Shown piece after piece: positions 47,609 to 59,437 of a stretch of 64,000 bases of DNA (positions are counted from its first letter, which is position 1; every line of letters starts with the position of its first letter). Source of the stretch: Bursaphelenchus xylophilus (Eukaryota > Nematoda > Chromadorea > Rhabditida > Aphelenchoididae); NCBI GenBank assembly GCA_904066235.2, contig CAJFCV020000003.1:4960001-5024000 (forward strand). The letters are read 5' to 3'. The notes under the pieces were generated by a model. It worked only from the letters and a program-made list of their open reading frames with translations, searched no databases and was not told the DNA's origin. Both the position numbers and the translations under genes were made by a program.

Positions 47609-49082
47609 CTTCTTATTAGTGGTGGAGTTAGGAGTAAGCCGCGAGGAATCGTGGATCAATATAACAAAGTGAAGGGAGAAGAAAACAAGCGTTCCGAATG
47701 GTCAATGGGGGAGTTTCCATTATGGGTTTTCTGAATTCACTGATGTTCTCTCGGTTATTTTAACTGAACAGTCTATTAATAGTTTGTGGGAAAAAATAAT
47801 TGCGAAAGTAATCAGTACAGTAGACTTGGGTAGGGACGGGAAAGGGAAGTAGATTGTAAGATTTCTGTTGAAAACAACGTTTTCTTATAAGCAAGTGATA
47901 AACGAAAAAATTTTTTTAAATGGCTACAAGTATCTTAGAATGCAGCTAAAGTGCTTGCTTTAAAAAATAATAAATTCAAAGTGAAATCAAAAATGAAAAT
48001 AATATTACCTTCTTATTGTGTTTGAACAGCTTCAACCGAAATGATTATTCGAAGATGATTTGATCCAATTTGATTCGCACAAATGATCAGTCTAAAGATC
48101 ATTCAGATAAAACACCACTTTTAAAGAGACGAGCCCAAACGGGCATAAACGGCGGAAGGAATTTCTGTGACGGAAAAAACGCTGTGAAATGGGACTCCTA
48201 CTTTTCCTAAGATTACACCTGCCCGGGAGTACAGACCACGTCGTTGCAACCTCTTGTTTTGAAGTTTATAACTCAAAAAATATTTGGAAAAGCGGTTGAT
48301 AAGAGATATGAGTAAAATAAAATAAGCAAAGGAAGAGATATATGATCAACATATGACTATAATAAGACGCAACTTTAAAGGAACCATTATTGACTCATGT
48401 TACGTAAAATCGCGTGGGTTAGGGACTCCATGGAAATGTGAATCAAATAATTTTATTGACCTTAAGACAGGTAATCATTTCGCCAATTGCGCGTTTCCTG
48501 TTCAAGAAGCTCCTTTAGTGTAATTTTGTGACTTCTCTCGTTTTAAAAATAGATTGGTTGAAATGTGATTGACCTATAAGAGGTAATGTTAATTTTGGTT
48601 AGATTAGGCAGTTGTTTCCTTACTCACAGTTAACAGCGATTTGAAATCTCGATTATAAAACTTTTAATTATTGCTATGACAGTGTGTTTAGCGACCCAAA
48701 TTTTTTTCATGTTTTCAAACCCTTGATTTCATTGTTAAATTTTGCTCTTAAACTATTGAAATTTGTACAGTGGTTGGAAATGGAAAAGACGCCTTTGTCT
48801 GCGGGCCGCATTGTACCGGCGTCGCATACGAACTTATAAATCATGACATGTATATATACTACATTGTGTTCCAATTAGTGACAGTGGGGATCATCGTCGT
48901 CGCTTCCTTTTGTTCGGAAGGCAGCGCCAAATCCGTTTTTCCGCCGCTTAACAGCCAGCAGGTTTGGGGCGAGGGGAAGAGGGCTCTTTCCACAAAACAG
49001 GGGTTTAAAAACATTATAGTTGGTGATATTTGAACGCAACCGTTGTTGGGTTAGTCCATCACTTCCCTCGAGACTCGGTTGG
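47609..49082. other. Divergent intergenic region, choline kinase / astacin
   Basis: 1.5 kb between two start codons on opposite strands. It presumably holds both promoters; no motif is claimed. No gene or repeat is seen. Confidence 0.45.
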
Positions 49083-51107
49083 ATGCTCTTTCCAATTATT
49101 CTAATTTGCATCACCCAGTTTGCACGGTGTGATCAAGTAAGTCATCAAATTTGGATACGGTAGCTATCGTTAATTATTTATAATTTAATTTTAAAATATT
49201 TTCATAACTGGGCCTGTTTCAATATTAGATCAAACTGTTTTTGTTTACAGTTCATCGACAAGACAGTGCCTGAGGGGGAGACCACACTAACTGATGCAGA
49301 CTTCCTCCAGATTCGTCGGAAACGGCAGAATGTCGATGAAGACGTGGATGACTCGGCAATGTATAATAAGGACAGATTCGAGGGGGATATCGGTGAGATC
49401 TTTCGACAAGAAATGCTTGTTTAGTGCACTGTTCAATGTTTCCAGCAGTCCTTAACCTCCGTTTATCTTCTCCGTCAGATGTCTTTTCTTTTGAATTCTC
49501 AATCCTTTGACCTATAAACTGACGTCACCTCTTTTTTTTATTTTCAGTGACCATGATCTCCCCATCATCCGATCCCACAGTCTCATCTGATGTTTCAAAT
49601 TCTTCGTTTTTAATGAGGAATGCAGTTCGACAGAGCTACTTGAAATGGCCAAATGGTCGTATTCCGTACACGATATCGACGCAGTATACAACTTTTGGGT
49701 ATGTTTCGTAAAACCGGTTAGAAGGGACCTTGACATTGATCTCATGTCTCTTTTACTGGGTTACTATCATGTTATGCTCTTTTACGTGTCGCAAAGAGCT
49801 TTGCATCAACAATGATTGAGTCATAGAAGATGAAGAAACACTGACTCGCTGAGTAAGCGCTGCTCTTCCGATAAATAAAAATGCGACGTAAATCCGGAAA
49901 GCTCAAAAAAAAAACATATTAGAGTAATCCCGAAACCGAGGAAATCAGGAAATTCAAACGTTAAAAATGTCGCAATATTTGCTTTCTTTCTAGATGCTTG
50001 GCAAAACGCACTTTGAAAAATGAAAGAAAAACTGAAAAATTTGCAGCCAATTTTTATCGTTTCTACATAAAACTTCGTTCTTTTGCGCAAAACCATCTGA
50101 AGTTCTATTTAAGACGTCAGCGAGTAGCATCAGCCATCGATGAGTATCATCAACGGACTTGCATCAGGTTCGTCCCCAAAACCACCACTGATCTGGATTA
50201 TGTCCACATCTTGCCCGAAGACGGATGTTATTCATTGGTGGGAAAAGTCGGTAAGAGAAAAGTTGCGGAAGGCATTGCTTAATTAATATTATTTTAGGAG
50301 GAAAACAGCCAGTAAGTCTTGGAAATGGATGTATGGTCACTGGAATCATCATCCACGAACTCATGCATGCAGTGGGATTCTTCCACGAACAAAGCCGAGC
50401 GGACAGAGACAGTTATGTTAGGATAGTGTGGCCAAATGTGGAATCGGGACTTCAAGGTATAAGAATATTGGAATACGAAAATATAATTTGTTTTAGATCA
50501 ATTTGACAAGTACAGTTTGGCTATGATCGACCATTTGAACACTGAGTATGATTATGGATCTGTCATGCATTACGGACCCTTGGCATTTTCCAAAAATGGA
50601 AAACCAACAGTTGAGCCCATTCTACCAACAAATCAGAAGATTGGACAGAGAATCGGATTCAGCCAGACGGACGCCATAAAGATCAACAAGTTATATACTT
50701 GTCAACCTCAAGGTCCGTTTGCATTAGTCGATGATCTCATTCTTATAACATTAAAAGTATTTTATCATCTTCTTTAAGCTCAAGCAAGTAATGTTGCGTT
50801 TGGCCAGCTCCCAGTGAGTCTTTCAACCTTACCCGACAATGCAGTTCAATACTCTTGTGCTGATCATCGGAGGGATTGCCAATTCTTGGCCGAACGGGGG
50901 CATTGCACCTCATCTTTTGCTCAATATTTCATGGCCGAGAATTGTCCGAGGAGTTGCGGACTGTGTGCAGATAATTCTGTTCGGCTTTCTGCATGTCAGG
51001 ACATCAAACCTTGGTGCCAACGGTGGGCTGATTCCGGGCTCTGCCAGTTGTTTCTTTTCGCCGGATATATGAAGAATAACTGCGCGAAGAGCTGTGTTCT
51101 GTGCTAG
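49083..51107 (+). CDS. Astacin metalloprotease with two ShKT domains (NAS family)
   Basis: Exons 49083-49136, 49251-49392, 49548-49698, 50114-50250, 50298-50456, 50497-50712 and 50779-51107 total 396 codons. The signal peptide is MLFPIILICITQFARC. The propeptide is followed by the astacin domain (NAVRQSYLKWPNGRIPYTIS). Its zinc site HELMHAVGFFHEQSRADRD fits HExxHxxGFxHExxRxDRD, and the Met-turn is GSVMHYG. Two C-terminal six-Cys ShKT domains follow, starting CADHRRDCQFLAERGHC and CQDIKPWCQRWADSGLC, each ending C-x2-C. The enzyme is secreted. This layout matches NAS proteins of the NAS-13/14/15 type. The third intron ends in AAG, not CAG, as judged from frame. AATAAA at 51181 is the likely polyA signal. 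Confidence 0.92.
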
Positions 51108-51180
51108 ATGTATCTCGACTTCGTTCAAGTAAAATACGGTGTATTTTATTCTCCCAAAGATGTTTTTCTCCTATGTATAT

Positions 51181-51186
51181 AATAAA
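51181..51186 (+). terminator. AATAAA polyadenylation signal of the astacin gene
   Basis: AATAAA 74 nt after the astacin stop codon and 164 nt before the next start codon on the same strand. Confidence 0.55.
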
Positions 51187-51349
51187 GGAGTTTTCTGAAG
51201 GTCAATTAAGTCGTCTTTCTCAAACTTTAAACAAAAAATTTCGTTTTTAGATTTAAGAGAAATCAGCAAAAAAAGGAGCGAACTGATAACAATTTGGAAA
51301 GAAGTCGGTGTTTGAAGCGGAGTAGTCTTGTCTTTGGGCGGCTGACAGG

Positions 51350-54300
51350 ATGTGGCCTCGAACGGTCGCCTTTCTTTTCGTGCTCCTGACCGTCGGTCTG
51401 GAAGCCAAATCTTATCGACATTTCGAGAGATTATTCGATTCATCGGAGGAGGAAATCCATGGGAAAGTCCATCAGAAATTAGACACGGTAAGAGATTTAG
51501 AATGTATTCATGTTGGTTTTTCCTTGATCAACAGAACAAAAGTTATTTTTGATATTGGACTGAAGAAATATATTTCAGACGTCCTTTCAATACCATGTCA
51601 AAACCCTTTGTCATAATGACAAGAACAACTCGGTCTATTTGATCGAAGGATCTGATTGTGCGAACAAGATCGCAGTCGGAAAATACAGTAACCAAGTCAA
51701 TTCCACCGGTTGGGGTATTCTCGAAGTGGAGACCTTCCCCGAATTCACCGATGAGGTCCAAGCTTATGCAGCTGGAGTTGTGGAAGGATCGTTGACCAAG
51801 CTCCAGATCTATTACCATTTTCGGAATACCATTGAGGGGAATTGCAATGGAGCCAACAGGGATTACTGTAAGAGGCTTTACAGATACCTGAGATCTAATC
51901 TTGATTGGGTTCAAAGTCAAGTTCTGAATCCCGCGCTGAAGGATGATCCGTACTGGAGACAAGTGGGTGAAAGAAAAGTTTAATCAACTGGAAATGATTT
52001 AGGTTAATCTAACTTATACTCAAGTCACTGGCATCTACCATGGCTACCACAACAACAAAGATTTAGACCCAGCCGTTGAATTCGAAATCACCCCTATTCT
52101 GTAAGTGGTTTCAAAATGAAACGATCGGCCTCTCTTTCAGTATGTTGCAGATCGCAGGGGATCTTTTCGACCTCGCTCATCTTCTGAAGAAGCCAAAACA
52201 AGTCTCCGACGACCCCGATCCAGGACATTGCACTGGATTTGTCAAGTTGACCAAGGGAAACAAGGATCTGATGATCTCCCATGTCTCCATGTCCGGTTAT
52301 AACACCATGAACAGACTGATGAAGCTCTACAAGTTTGCCTATGGTGAGAATAATTGATGCCTCAAATTTAATTATCGCATTCGTCTAGAAGATAAGGTCG
52401 TCCTTTACACGCCGTTTATCGCTTCATTATCAGCTAAATTGTGCTTTTTCAGACAAGACCGTCGTACCCGGGCATACCTACTCGTTCTCTTCATACGCTG
52501 GTGCTCTCGTCTCTCAGGATGATTACACTCTTATCAGTTCTGGATTGGTAAGGAAATTGACAAAGTTGGACACCAGAGAAGAACTGACCGAACCGTTGTA
52601 ATTGAAAAAACTTTTAGGCCACTATCGAAACGACCATCTCCATCTTCAATGAATCTCTCTACACTAGCAATTACATGAACCCTAAGGGACAGCTCCTTTG
52701 TTGGGTCCGATCAACCATTGCCAATCAACTGGCAACCTCAGGAAAAGAATGGGTAAAACTGTTTGGGAAGTACAACTCCGGAACTTACAATAACCAATGG
52801 ACCATTTTGGATTACAATAAATTCAGTCCAGGTGGGCTATTTTTTAAAATATTATATGAAACTAACAAGAGAAGGACCCAAGTGCGACGGCCAGATTTTC
52901 TTTAAATTTTGTACACACGCCTGACATAGGCCAAATATTAATTCCTGAAAGTTTTAGCTCGCGCTTTGCAGACGCAACAGAGATATTCAACGATCGTTGC
53001 GCCCGAAAGAGCGCGCGAAAGGCGGAGTGCGATCAGAAATGAAAAACTGTTTGGCCGTATCTCCGCCACTTTCGCATGGAGAAAATTGATTTTTTGTGAA
53101 ACCATTATACTCTACGTTAAAAAATGCATACAAAATTTTTAATCTCAAAATTTGCAGAAAATTTGCATTTTTTACATCTTTCGATCTAAAAATCTCTGTC
53201 GTTTCTGCAAAGCGCGACCTAGGAATGCCTCTTAAAAAATGTTTCTAAATTTGCGACAAGTTTTATTAACAAGGAAAGTCACTTAAGTCACGGATCGATT
53301 TTTAAAAACGACTGTTACAGCGATGGGGAGGGTACGACGGAGATATCAAATCTGAAAACCGCTACCTCCACCGGCCTCTGGGAGCCGAGATAATCGACCA
53401 AAAAGGTTTGACCAAAAAAAGCTGCCCCGAGTAGTCCTCTCTTACGAAAGAAGGAGGGAAGAGAACCGAATGGTCCGGTGGTCTGGAAGCGCGCCTCCAG
53501 GCCATGACCTTTTCAGGTTCGAATCCGCATGGGTCAAATAATTTATTAAACTTTTCCTGTGATCCAGTAAATTTATTTTTAGATTTTTTGCATATTTTAC
53601 GATAAAATTTCAGAGTAATAATTTAAATGCGCGTTCCAAACGATTTGAATTTTCAAGGTTGAAAATTCACCGTGAAATAGGCAAAAAATCAAAAATAAAT
53701 TAGCAAATTTACTGGATCACAGCAACTGCTTTACAAATTTTTCACAAGTTCGAAACCCACGCGGATTCGAACCTGAAAAGGTGAAGGCCCGGAATCGCGC
53801 TTCCAGACCACTGAACCATTCGGTTCGCTGGGTTCTCTTCTTTCGGAAGGAAGAAATGTTCGGAAGAATTTGGTCAAACCTTTTTGGTCGATTATCTCGG
53901 CTCCCAGAGGCCGGTGGAGGTAGCGGTTTTTAGATTTGATATCTCTGTCCTACCCTCCCCATCGCTGTAACAGTCGTTTTACAAAATCGATCCGTGATTT
54001 AAGTGACTTCCCTTGTAAGGTCGGAACGTCACACTTGATGTACTTCCCCTGTAAGTTTAACACGAGCTGTAATTGTGCAGTATGGTCTGTACGGAATTCT
54101 TATCCCCTTTTCAGGAAAAGAATTGCCGAACAACGACGTCTTGTGGATTCTCGAACAAACCCCTGGCTACACTGAATCGCGCGATGTAACTTGGTTCCTC
54201 CGCAAGTTTGGTTATTGGCCATCCTATAACATTCCCTACCAGACCAAGGTCTCTGAGATCAGTGGCTTCGACGAGAAGGGCAGCCAACTTGACTGGTGGA

Positions 54301-54862
54301 GATGGGGCTACTCTCCACGAGCTAAGATCCTCGAACGTGATCACGATAAAGTTGTTGACATTCCGACCTTGTTCAAGTTAATGAGATACAATAATTACAC
54401 GCAGGACGAGTTCAGCAAATGTGCATGCAATCCCCCATACACTGCAGAGGCCGCCATCTCTTCTCGAGGTGACCTTAACCCAGCCAACGGAACCTATGTT
54501 ATCGAAGGAATGGGGCACAGAAATCATGGAAGTCTGGACTATAAGGGCACAAACTACGAGCTGTTTAAGAAACTGCAGATTCACACCGTTGGAGGACCTA
54601 CTTACGATCCTTTACCTCCGTTCAGGTACGTCTCTTAAAGTAAACTGATGATATGTCCAAATCATGATCTTTTCCGCCATATTTTAGCTGGAATACAACT
54701 GATATTGTTGCCCCTCACTACGGCCAGCCAACCCTCTGGAAGTTCCAACCTTTTATCACTGAGTGGGAGACCAAAGTTAGCGCCGAGCTTCATAAAACCA
54801 ACAAGAAATTTGACAAATACTTCGACGATATGTCTGATGAGTCTTTAGAGACGATATTTTAA
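51350..54862 (+). CDS. Phospholipase B-like protein (PLBD family), lysosomal/secreted
   Basis: Exons 51350-51487, 51579-51962, 52003-52100, 52141-52343, 52453-52547, 52618-52831, 54115-54625 and 54688-54862 total 606 codons, normal for the family. The signal peptide is MWPRTVAFLFVLLTVGLEA. The nucleophile/autocleavage site is the Cys in DPGHCTGFVKLTKGNKDL, followed by ISHVSMSGYNTMNRLMKLYK as in other Ntn-hydrolase PLBDs. Later marks are LLCWVRSTIANQLA and the conserved GTYNNQWTILDYN. Several N-x-S/T sites are present. Intron 6 (52832-54114) is 1.28 kb and almost filled by nested foldback elements. A CTGACAG acceptor two bases before the ATG may be a spliced-leader site, and the gene starts only 243 bp after the astacin stop, so an operon is possible. 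Confidence 0.92.
53465..53535 (+). other. tRNA-like sequence, left arm of family B element
   Basis: TGGTCCGGTGGTCTGGAAGC resembles a tRNA D-arm/A-box region, and GGTTCGAATCC at 53516-53526 is a perfect B-box and T-loop. The spacing is that of a tRNA. Acceptor-stem pairing is not convincing. Confidence 0.6.
53755..53826 (-). other. tRNA-like sequence, right arm of family B element
   Basis: On the minus strand TGGTTCAGTGGTCTGGAAGC leads to GGTTCGAATCC (B-box complement at 53763-53773). It is the inverted partner of the 53465 copy, about 80 percent alike by eye. Confidence 0.6.
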
Positions 54863-57079
54863 TGTTTTTAAAGAAAGAAGTAAAGTTTTAAACAATCTAA
54901 GCAATTTACAGTAGCATCAAATAACTGAAAACGGAGTGTACGCAGAGCCGTGAAACTGTTACTGTATACCCTTTGAGGTGCTAAATAGAAATCCAACGGA
55001 GGTGGTCTTAAGCCGCCAGGGGACTCTTTTCACGGTATAGTGGATTTAGACGAAAACTACCAATCTGTGGTCCCGGGTTCGAGTCCGGGTGGGCGCAAAT
55101 CACTGGAAATGGCCGGTGATGACTTGAATGGGCGGAATATGCAGGATTAAGCTTATTTTAGGTACGTTGGATAAGATGCAGACAGTGCTCAAATTTTTTT
55201 GGGGAAAAAAGTCGAATATTCGAATTTTGGACGAATCATACATGTATTTTTCGCTGCGTCTTTGTGTCCATGACATAATAATAACTTATTCGTAGTGTTT
55301 TATGGAGTTTTCAACAAATATTTTTTTTTTAATTTTTTAATAATCCTACAGTAGGAAAAAAACAAGCAGAACACAAAGTCACGCACTTTCAAATGCGGAG
55401 TGGAGAAAGTTCGAATCGTAACTTTTGGTCGATTGTCACGGCCGTTCCGGGCGTTTCCTTGGCATTAGATAGTCTAAAAATAATGGGCCAACGATAATCC
55501 CTGCAACTTTTTCTGGTCTTGACGTTCCGCCCGTTCCTGTATATTGTTTTATGGCATTGAAGGAGGCGTCGGCCGCCCTGCTGGGAGAAATTGGAATTCA
55601 CAAATATGAAAAGCGACGATTTCTCGGCGACTGAGGAGAACGCTGGGAGGGGGGAGTAATCTCGAAAGTAAGGGCCTTACTTCCCTCGCCCTAATCCGCC
55701 GTCCTTATCACTCGGCCCGGTCCAAATCCGCTTTACACGCTGAATCGAATATAAAACTGTTACATTTGCTCGCTGCGGTTTTTTGTTTGCGGGTTCGGAT
55801 TACTCGACTCACTGGAGGTGGATGCCCATGAATATTACCCCGTTTATTGGCAGGTGGTTTTTGCCCACAATTTTCTCGCCCGAAGAGAATTCGGATGATA
55901 TTCGGCACTGTACTTGTTGTTTTTATTCTTTTTCATTTACATATTGCCCGCAGACGTAATTAATTCGACATATTTCTGAGGCAATGATCACTGTCCGAGA
56001 CCTGACTTGCCTCTTCCTCTTGTTTTTGCGGTTTTTATAATGTTTAAAAAAATTCTTGTTACAGTAGGAGAAATTTACTGGGACTTACGAACAGCAAGAC
56101 CAGAGCTCGTGGTCCTCGAGAAGTTGTGATTCCTTATCTCGAGAACGCTCCCAAGATTAAATTAGGAAATTTGGAGACCGTCGAGAGTGCGGAATTGGGT
56201 TTCCGGTAGGGTGTGAAGAGACTGCAATAGGAGAAGGGAAGAAGTTGGCACATCTTTATTTCCATTCCAAATAAAAGAATCTTATTAGAAACGGGCCGAG
56301 GAATCCTGCTTCAGATCAGGATTTAACAGTTCGCACCATTCGCGGGATGGGTTCGGGAGTTCCGGTGGGTTTGACCGCCAATTACATCGGCCGCCCCTCC
56401 TCTTTCCCCAAGGCCTTCCAGCCCCCTTTATGGCCCGTATAAACGGATTTTGATGTTTTTCTACGAGCCGGAAAATTAAACGCTTGAGCCGCGAATTTTG
56501 AGAAGGAAATAAACGGTAAATAAAGTTGGTCTGGCCCCACAAACTCCCATTTATCATGACTAATGTCAGTCATGATGCCCGAGGGCATGCCTAATCTGCT
56601 TACCTCCTTCAGTGTTACTGATTTCCTCTTGTTGTTCTAGTATAATTGTTTTGTTTGTAAAAACCGCTCCAATAATCCCGAATGTCTCATAAAACACGTT
56701 ATGATGACGGCCTCTCCTCCCATCTTCCTTTCGAATGCAATATGTCTTTATAAGACCGGGAAGCGCGGGACGAGATTAAAGGTCGTGTCAATTGTCGCGG
56801 TAGAGACTTCATTGCACGCCTTCCCCGTCCACACTCCGTGCGGGCACGGCCTCCAAATAATTAAGGTTTTGACTTCTTTGGGTCTGCAACTCTGCCCGGT
56901 CCTAACTGGCCCAATTCCTAAACAAGTCCTCGGCGGCGCGGGGTTTGCGGCGATGAACTTGGGCATACGTTATTTTTTAACTCGCGCTTGAGCAGGTAAT
57001 TCCCTTTTCCGAACTGTTGGGGGGAATTCCGGATGAAACTTTCTAACCGCTGTCCGCTCTTTAAAGATGTGCTAATGTC
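54863..57079. other. Intergenic between PLBD and the GPCR, with one tRNA-like relic
   Basis: Apart from the tRNA-like sequence at about 55000 I see no gene. Open frames here are short, GC-biased and lack domain motifs. The last part is probably promoter of the GPCR gene. Confidence 0.45.
54999..55097 (+). pseudogene. tRNA-like relic with intact T-arm
   Basis: CCCGGGTTCGAGTCCGGG forms a perfect T-stem and loop, followed by TGGGCGC as a 3' acceptor strand. Upstream GGTGGTCTTAAGCCGCCAGG resembles the D-arm of a tRNA-Leu. The 5' acceptor strand pairs only in part and the middle is too long, so a pseudogene or tRNA-derived repeat is more likely than a working tRNA. Confidence 0.45.
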
Positions 57080-58928
57080 ATGGCGGACCCCAACAGATCC
57101 AACAGTTCCGAGCCGTCGGAGGCGCGGACTTGTGCGCAATGGGAGCGCCTTTTCTCGGCCATCAACCACTACTTTCGGGACGATGATATTCTTCAAGGAA
57201 GCGAGCATTCCTCGGTCGAAGTGGGTCTTAATTTCATTACTAATGCATCAAGTTCACCTTGGGTTCTATTTGGGTCCTAATCCGTCTATTTTAGAGCGGA
57301 TACGTCATAGTTGCAGCTTATGTTCTGGTTATTTCGCTGGGTATTTTTGGAAATGCCCTTACAATCGTGGCTATTTTGAGGAACAAGCAGATGCGGAATG
57401 TCAGGAACTTCTTCATCCTAAATCTTGCCTTATCTGACTTTTTTATTTGCACGGTTACAGCGCCCATTACCTTGTACACGGTGCTGTACATGTTCTGGCC
57501 GTTCGGGACGGCGTTGTGCAAGATTGCCGGCTCATTGCAGGGTTTCAACATATTTTTGTCCACCTTTTCCATTACTGCCATCGCATTGGACAGGTGAGGC
57601 GGGATGATTAAATTTTGGGGTTCTCGCATACTAGATTAATGTTGTCTTTGTCATGTTTATTTAATCAGCCATTTCCAGATACGTGCTGGTGATATTTCCC
57701 ACAAAAAGAGAGCGCCAACATAATCTGTCGTTGCTCTTCTTCTCCTTAATTTGGTTAATCTCAATCCTGTTGGCCTTGCCGCTCTTCGACGCCTCGGATT
57801 TGAATATCATCTTTCAAGACAAGAACTGCGGCATCTCCTTGACCATCTGCCATGAGCAGAACGAGAAATGGCAAAAGGTCAGTTCAACCGGGCCGAGTAC
57901 ACATTCCCATTTTTTCTGACAATTATCAGAGACATACGTCGTTCGGACGATTAAAAACTAATAACAAACACCTTCAGATGGCCATCACGAAGGAGGTCTA
58001 CACAGTGGGGGTTCTGTTCGTCCAGTACGCCTTCCCCCTCACCTCCATTGCGTTTGCGTATTCGCGGATCGCCAGACGGATGGGCGCCCGATTTGCAGCC
58101 AGAAACTCGTTACTGCCCAATAACGACTCGTTGTTGAATCAGCGACGGAAGTAAGAAAAATTAATTGAAGTTTTGTATGCAATTACGTCTAATCCGAATT
58201 AATTCTGGTTATTGTCGGGGATCCAGATGGTTGAATTGGTTTCCAAAAAAACAAATTTTCCCGTCCTGGGGATGTTTGAACGTAGAAGACGAATACCTGG
58301 GATCTCCACTCATGCATACATACCGAGAAAGGGGATTAGGCTCGAGGGTTTGGGGGTGAGAGAGAGAGTACAGTCAATACAGTCTTTAGAGGGCAAGATT
58401 ACAATTACATCAGATTTAAAATCATCGAAACATACAGTACCGTCATTCCAGATCGATCGCTGATCGTCACAGAAGGACCCATTTCTTGATGGTAACCCTG
58501 GTTGTGGTGTTCGCAAGTGCCTGGCTTCCCTTGAACATCTTCCATCTTATCAATACATTCAACATTGTGCAACGATTTTCCGTGCCAACCTTTGCGTTTT
58601 GTCATGTCACAGCGATCTGCTCGGCATGTCTAAATCCCCTCAGTTATGCCTTCTTCAACCAAAACTTCCGGACCGAATTTGTGGCGATGTTTGAGAGTCT
58701 GGGATTAATGTAAGTGTCTCCCTCCGAGTGTTTATCAGCCTCTCCAGAAAACTGCATGACCAAATAAATAAATGGCTCAAATGGAATCAGAAGCCGGCCA
58801 GTCCGATGCCATCGACGGAAAAGACCGGCTACAAGTTGAGAGAGACCGAATCCGAGAATTGTTTGAATCACATGGCACAAGAGCTGGGAAGAAGTCCGTC
58901 TCAAGTCATGGTGATCACCAACACCTGA
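57080..58928 (+). CDS. Rhodopsin-class GPCR, neuropeptide (NPY/NPF-like) receptor
   Basis: Exons 57080-57220, 57295-57593, 57679-57877, 57978-58150, 58452-58709 and 58748-58928 total 417 codons. TM1 has LGIFGNALTIVAI, TM2 NLALSDFFICTVTAP, the TM3 end ITAIALDRYVLVIFP (DRY motif), TM5 VLFVQYAFPLTSIAFAYSRI, TM6 VVVFASAWLPLNIFHLI and TM7 CLNPLSYAFFNQNFR (NPxxY). TM3 begins at LCKIAGSLQGFN with the conserved Cys. The family couples peptide binding at the cell surface to G proteins. The NPY/NPF-type layout with LAL-DF and WLPLN is typical of C. elegans NPR receptors; the ligand is unknown. The last intron is about 38 nt. Confidence 0.9.
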
Positions 58929-59437
58929 TCTCCCTTCAAATTATAGGCTTCTCTATGACGTCATTAATGTCATTCGTGACATTAGTCTCGTTCTGGAGTC
59001 AGGTGGAACGACCTAATTGCATGGGCACCCGATGTCCATGGTTTTGTTGTTTTGCCGACTAAGATACGATTATCTCAGTGCTTTGAAATCATCATCGAAT
59101 TGTCATCAAAAGTCCTGGCCCAACTTTTGTGACATCAGCGGGTATTCTCCAGTAGATAATTATGAAATTAATAAACGCCGAATGCTTTTACTGACTCATA
59201 TTCCTCGTTTTATTAGTTTTTTCGTCGTAATTCGTTTTTTTTTTATTTTACGAACGACATTGCGCGAATGAGTCACATGGGAACCGTGACCAAACCGCGA
59301 AGAAAAAGTCGTGGAACAATAAAAATAAAACGGAACGTCATCCAGCGAGCAACGAGCTCCCGCCTCAGGTCTCAGGGCGGATTCTCCGGAATCCTATATA
59401 TACAGAAGGCAGCCAGAGAGAGGCACCTTCAGTCATT
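58929..59437. other. Intergenic, promoter of the DB-module gene
   Basis: The 3' end of the GPCR gene and the upstream region of the next gene. It holds the TATA box listed separately; no other feature is seen. Confidence 0.4.
59395..59402 (+). promoter_or_regulatory. TATA box of the DB-module gene
   Basis: TATATATA 36 bp before the ATG at 59438, with CAGTCATT just before the ATG as a possible initiator. This implies a very short 5' UTR and an own promoter, typical of highly expressed secreted-protein genes. Confidence 0.5.

Larger units (their letters stand above)
53269..54016. mobile_element. 748-bp giant foldback element, family B, tRNA-like arms
   Basis: The whole element is an imperfect palindrome with arms of about 370 bp. 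Ends are ACAAGGAAAGTCACTTAAGT and its near reverse complement at 54016. Long stretches match between the arms, for example AACCGCTACCTCCACCGGCC followed by TCTGGGAGCCGAGATAATCG. It is inserted into the family A copy after a TTA. No ORF is present. Transcribed in the PLBD pre-mRNA it would form a long hairpin. Confidence 0.87.
52865..54052 (+). mobile_element. MITE family A, complete copy interrupted by family B
   Basis: The left end ACAAGAGAAGGACCCAAGTG, then CGACGGCCAGATTTTCTTTA, matches the 3346 copy through the CTCGCGCTTTGCAGACGCAA block. The right end is CGTCACACTTGATGTACTTC then CCCTGT at 54052. The element is split near its right end by the family B insertion at 53269-54016. It lies in a PLBD intron. 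Confidence 0.85.

Noticed and set aside
54999..55097. Functional tRNA gene
   Set aside because: The T-arm is perfect but the 5' acceptor strand and anticodon arm do not fold as a tRNA; listed as a relic instead.
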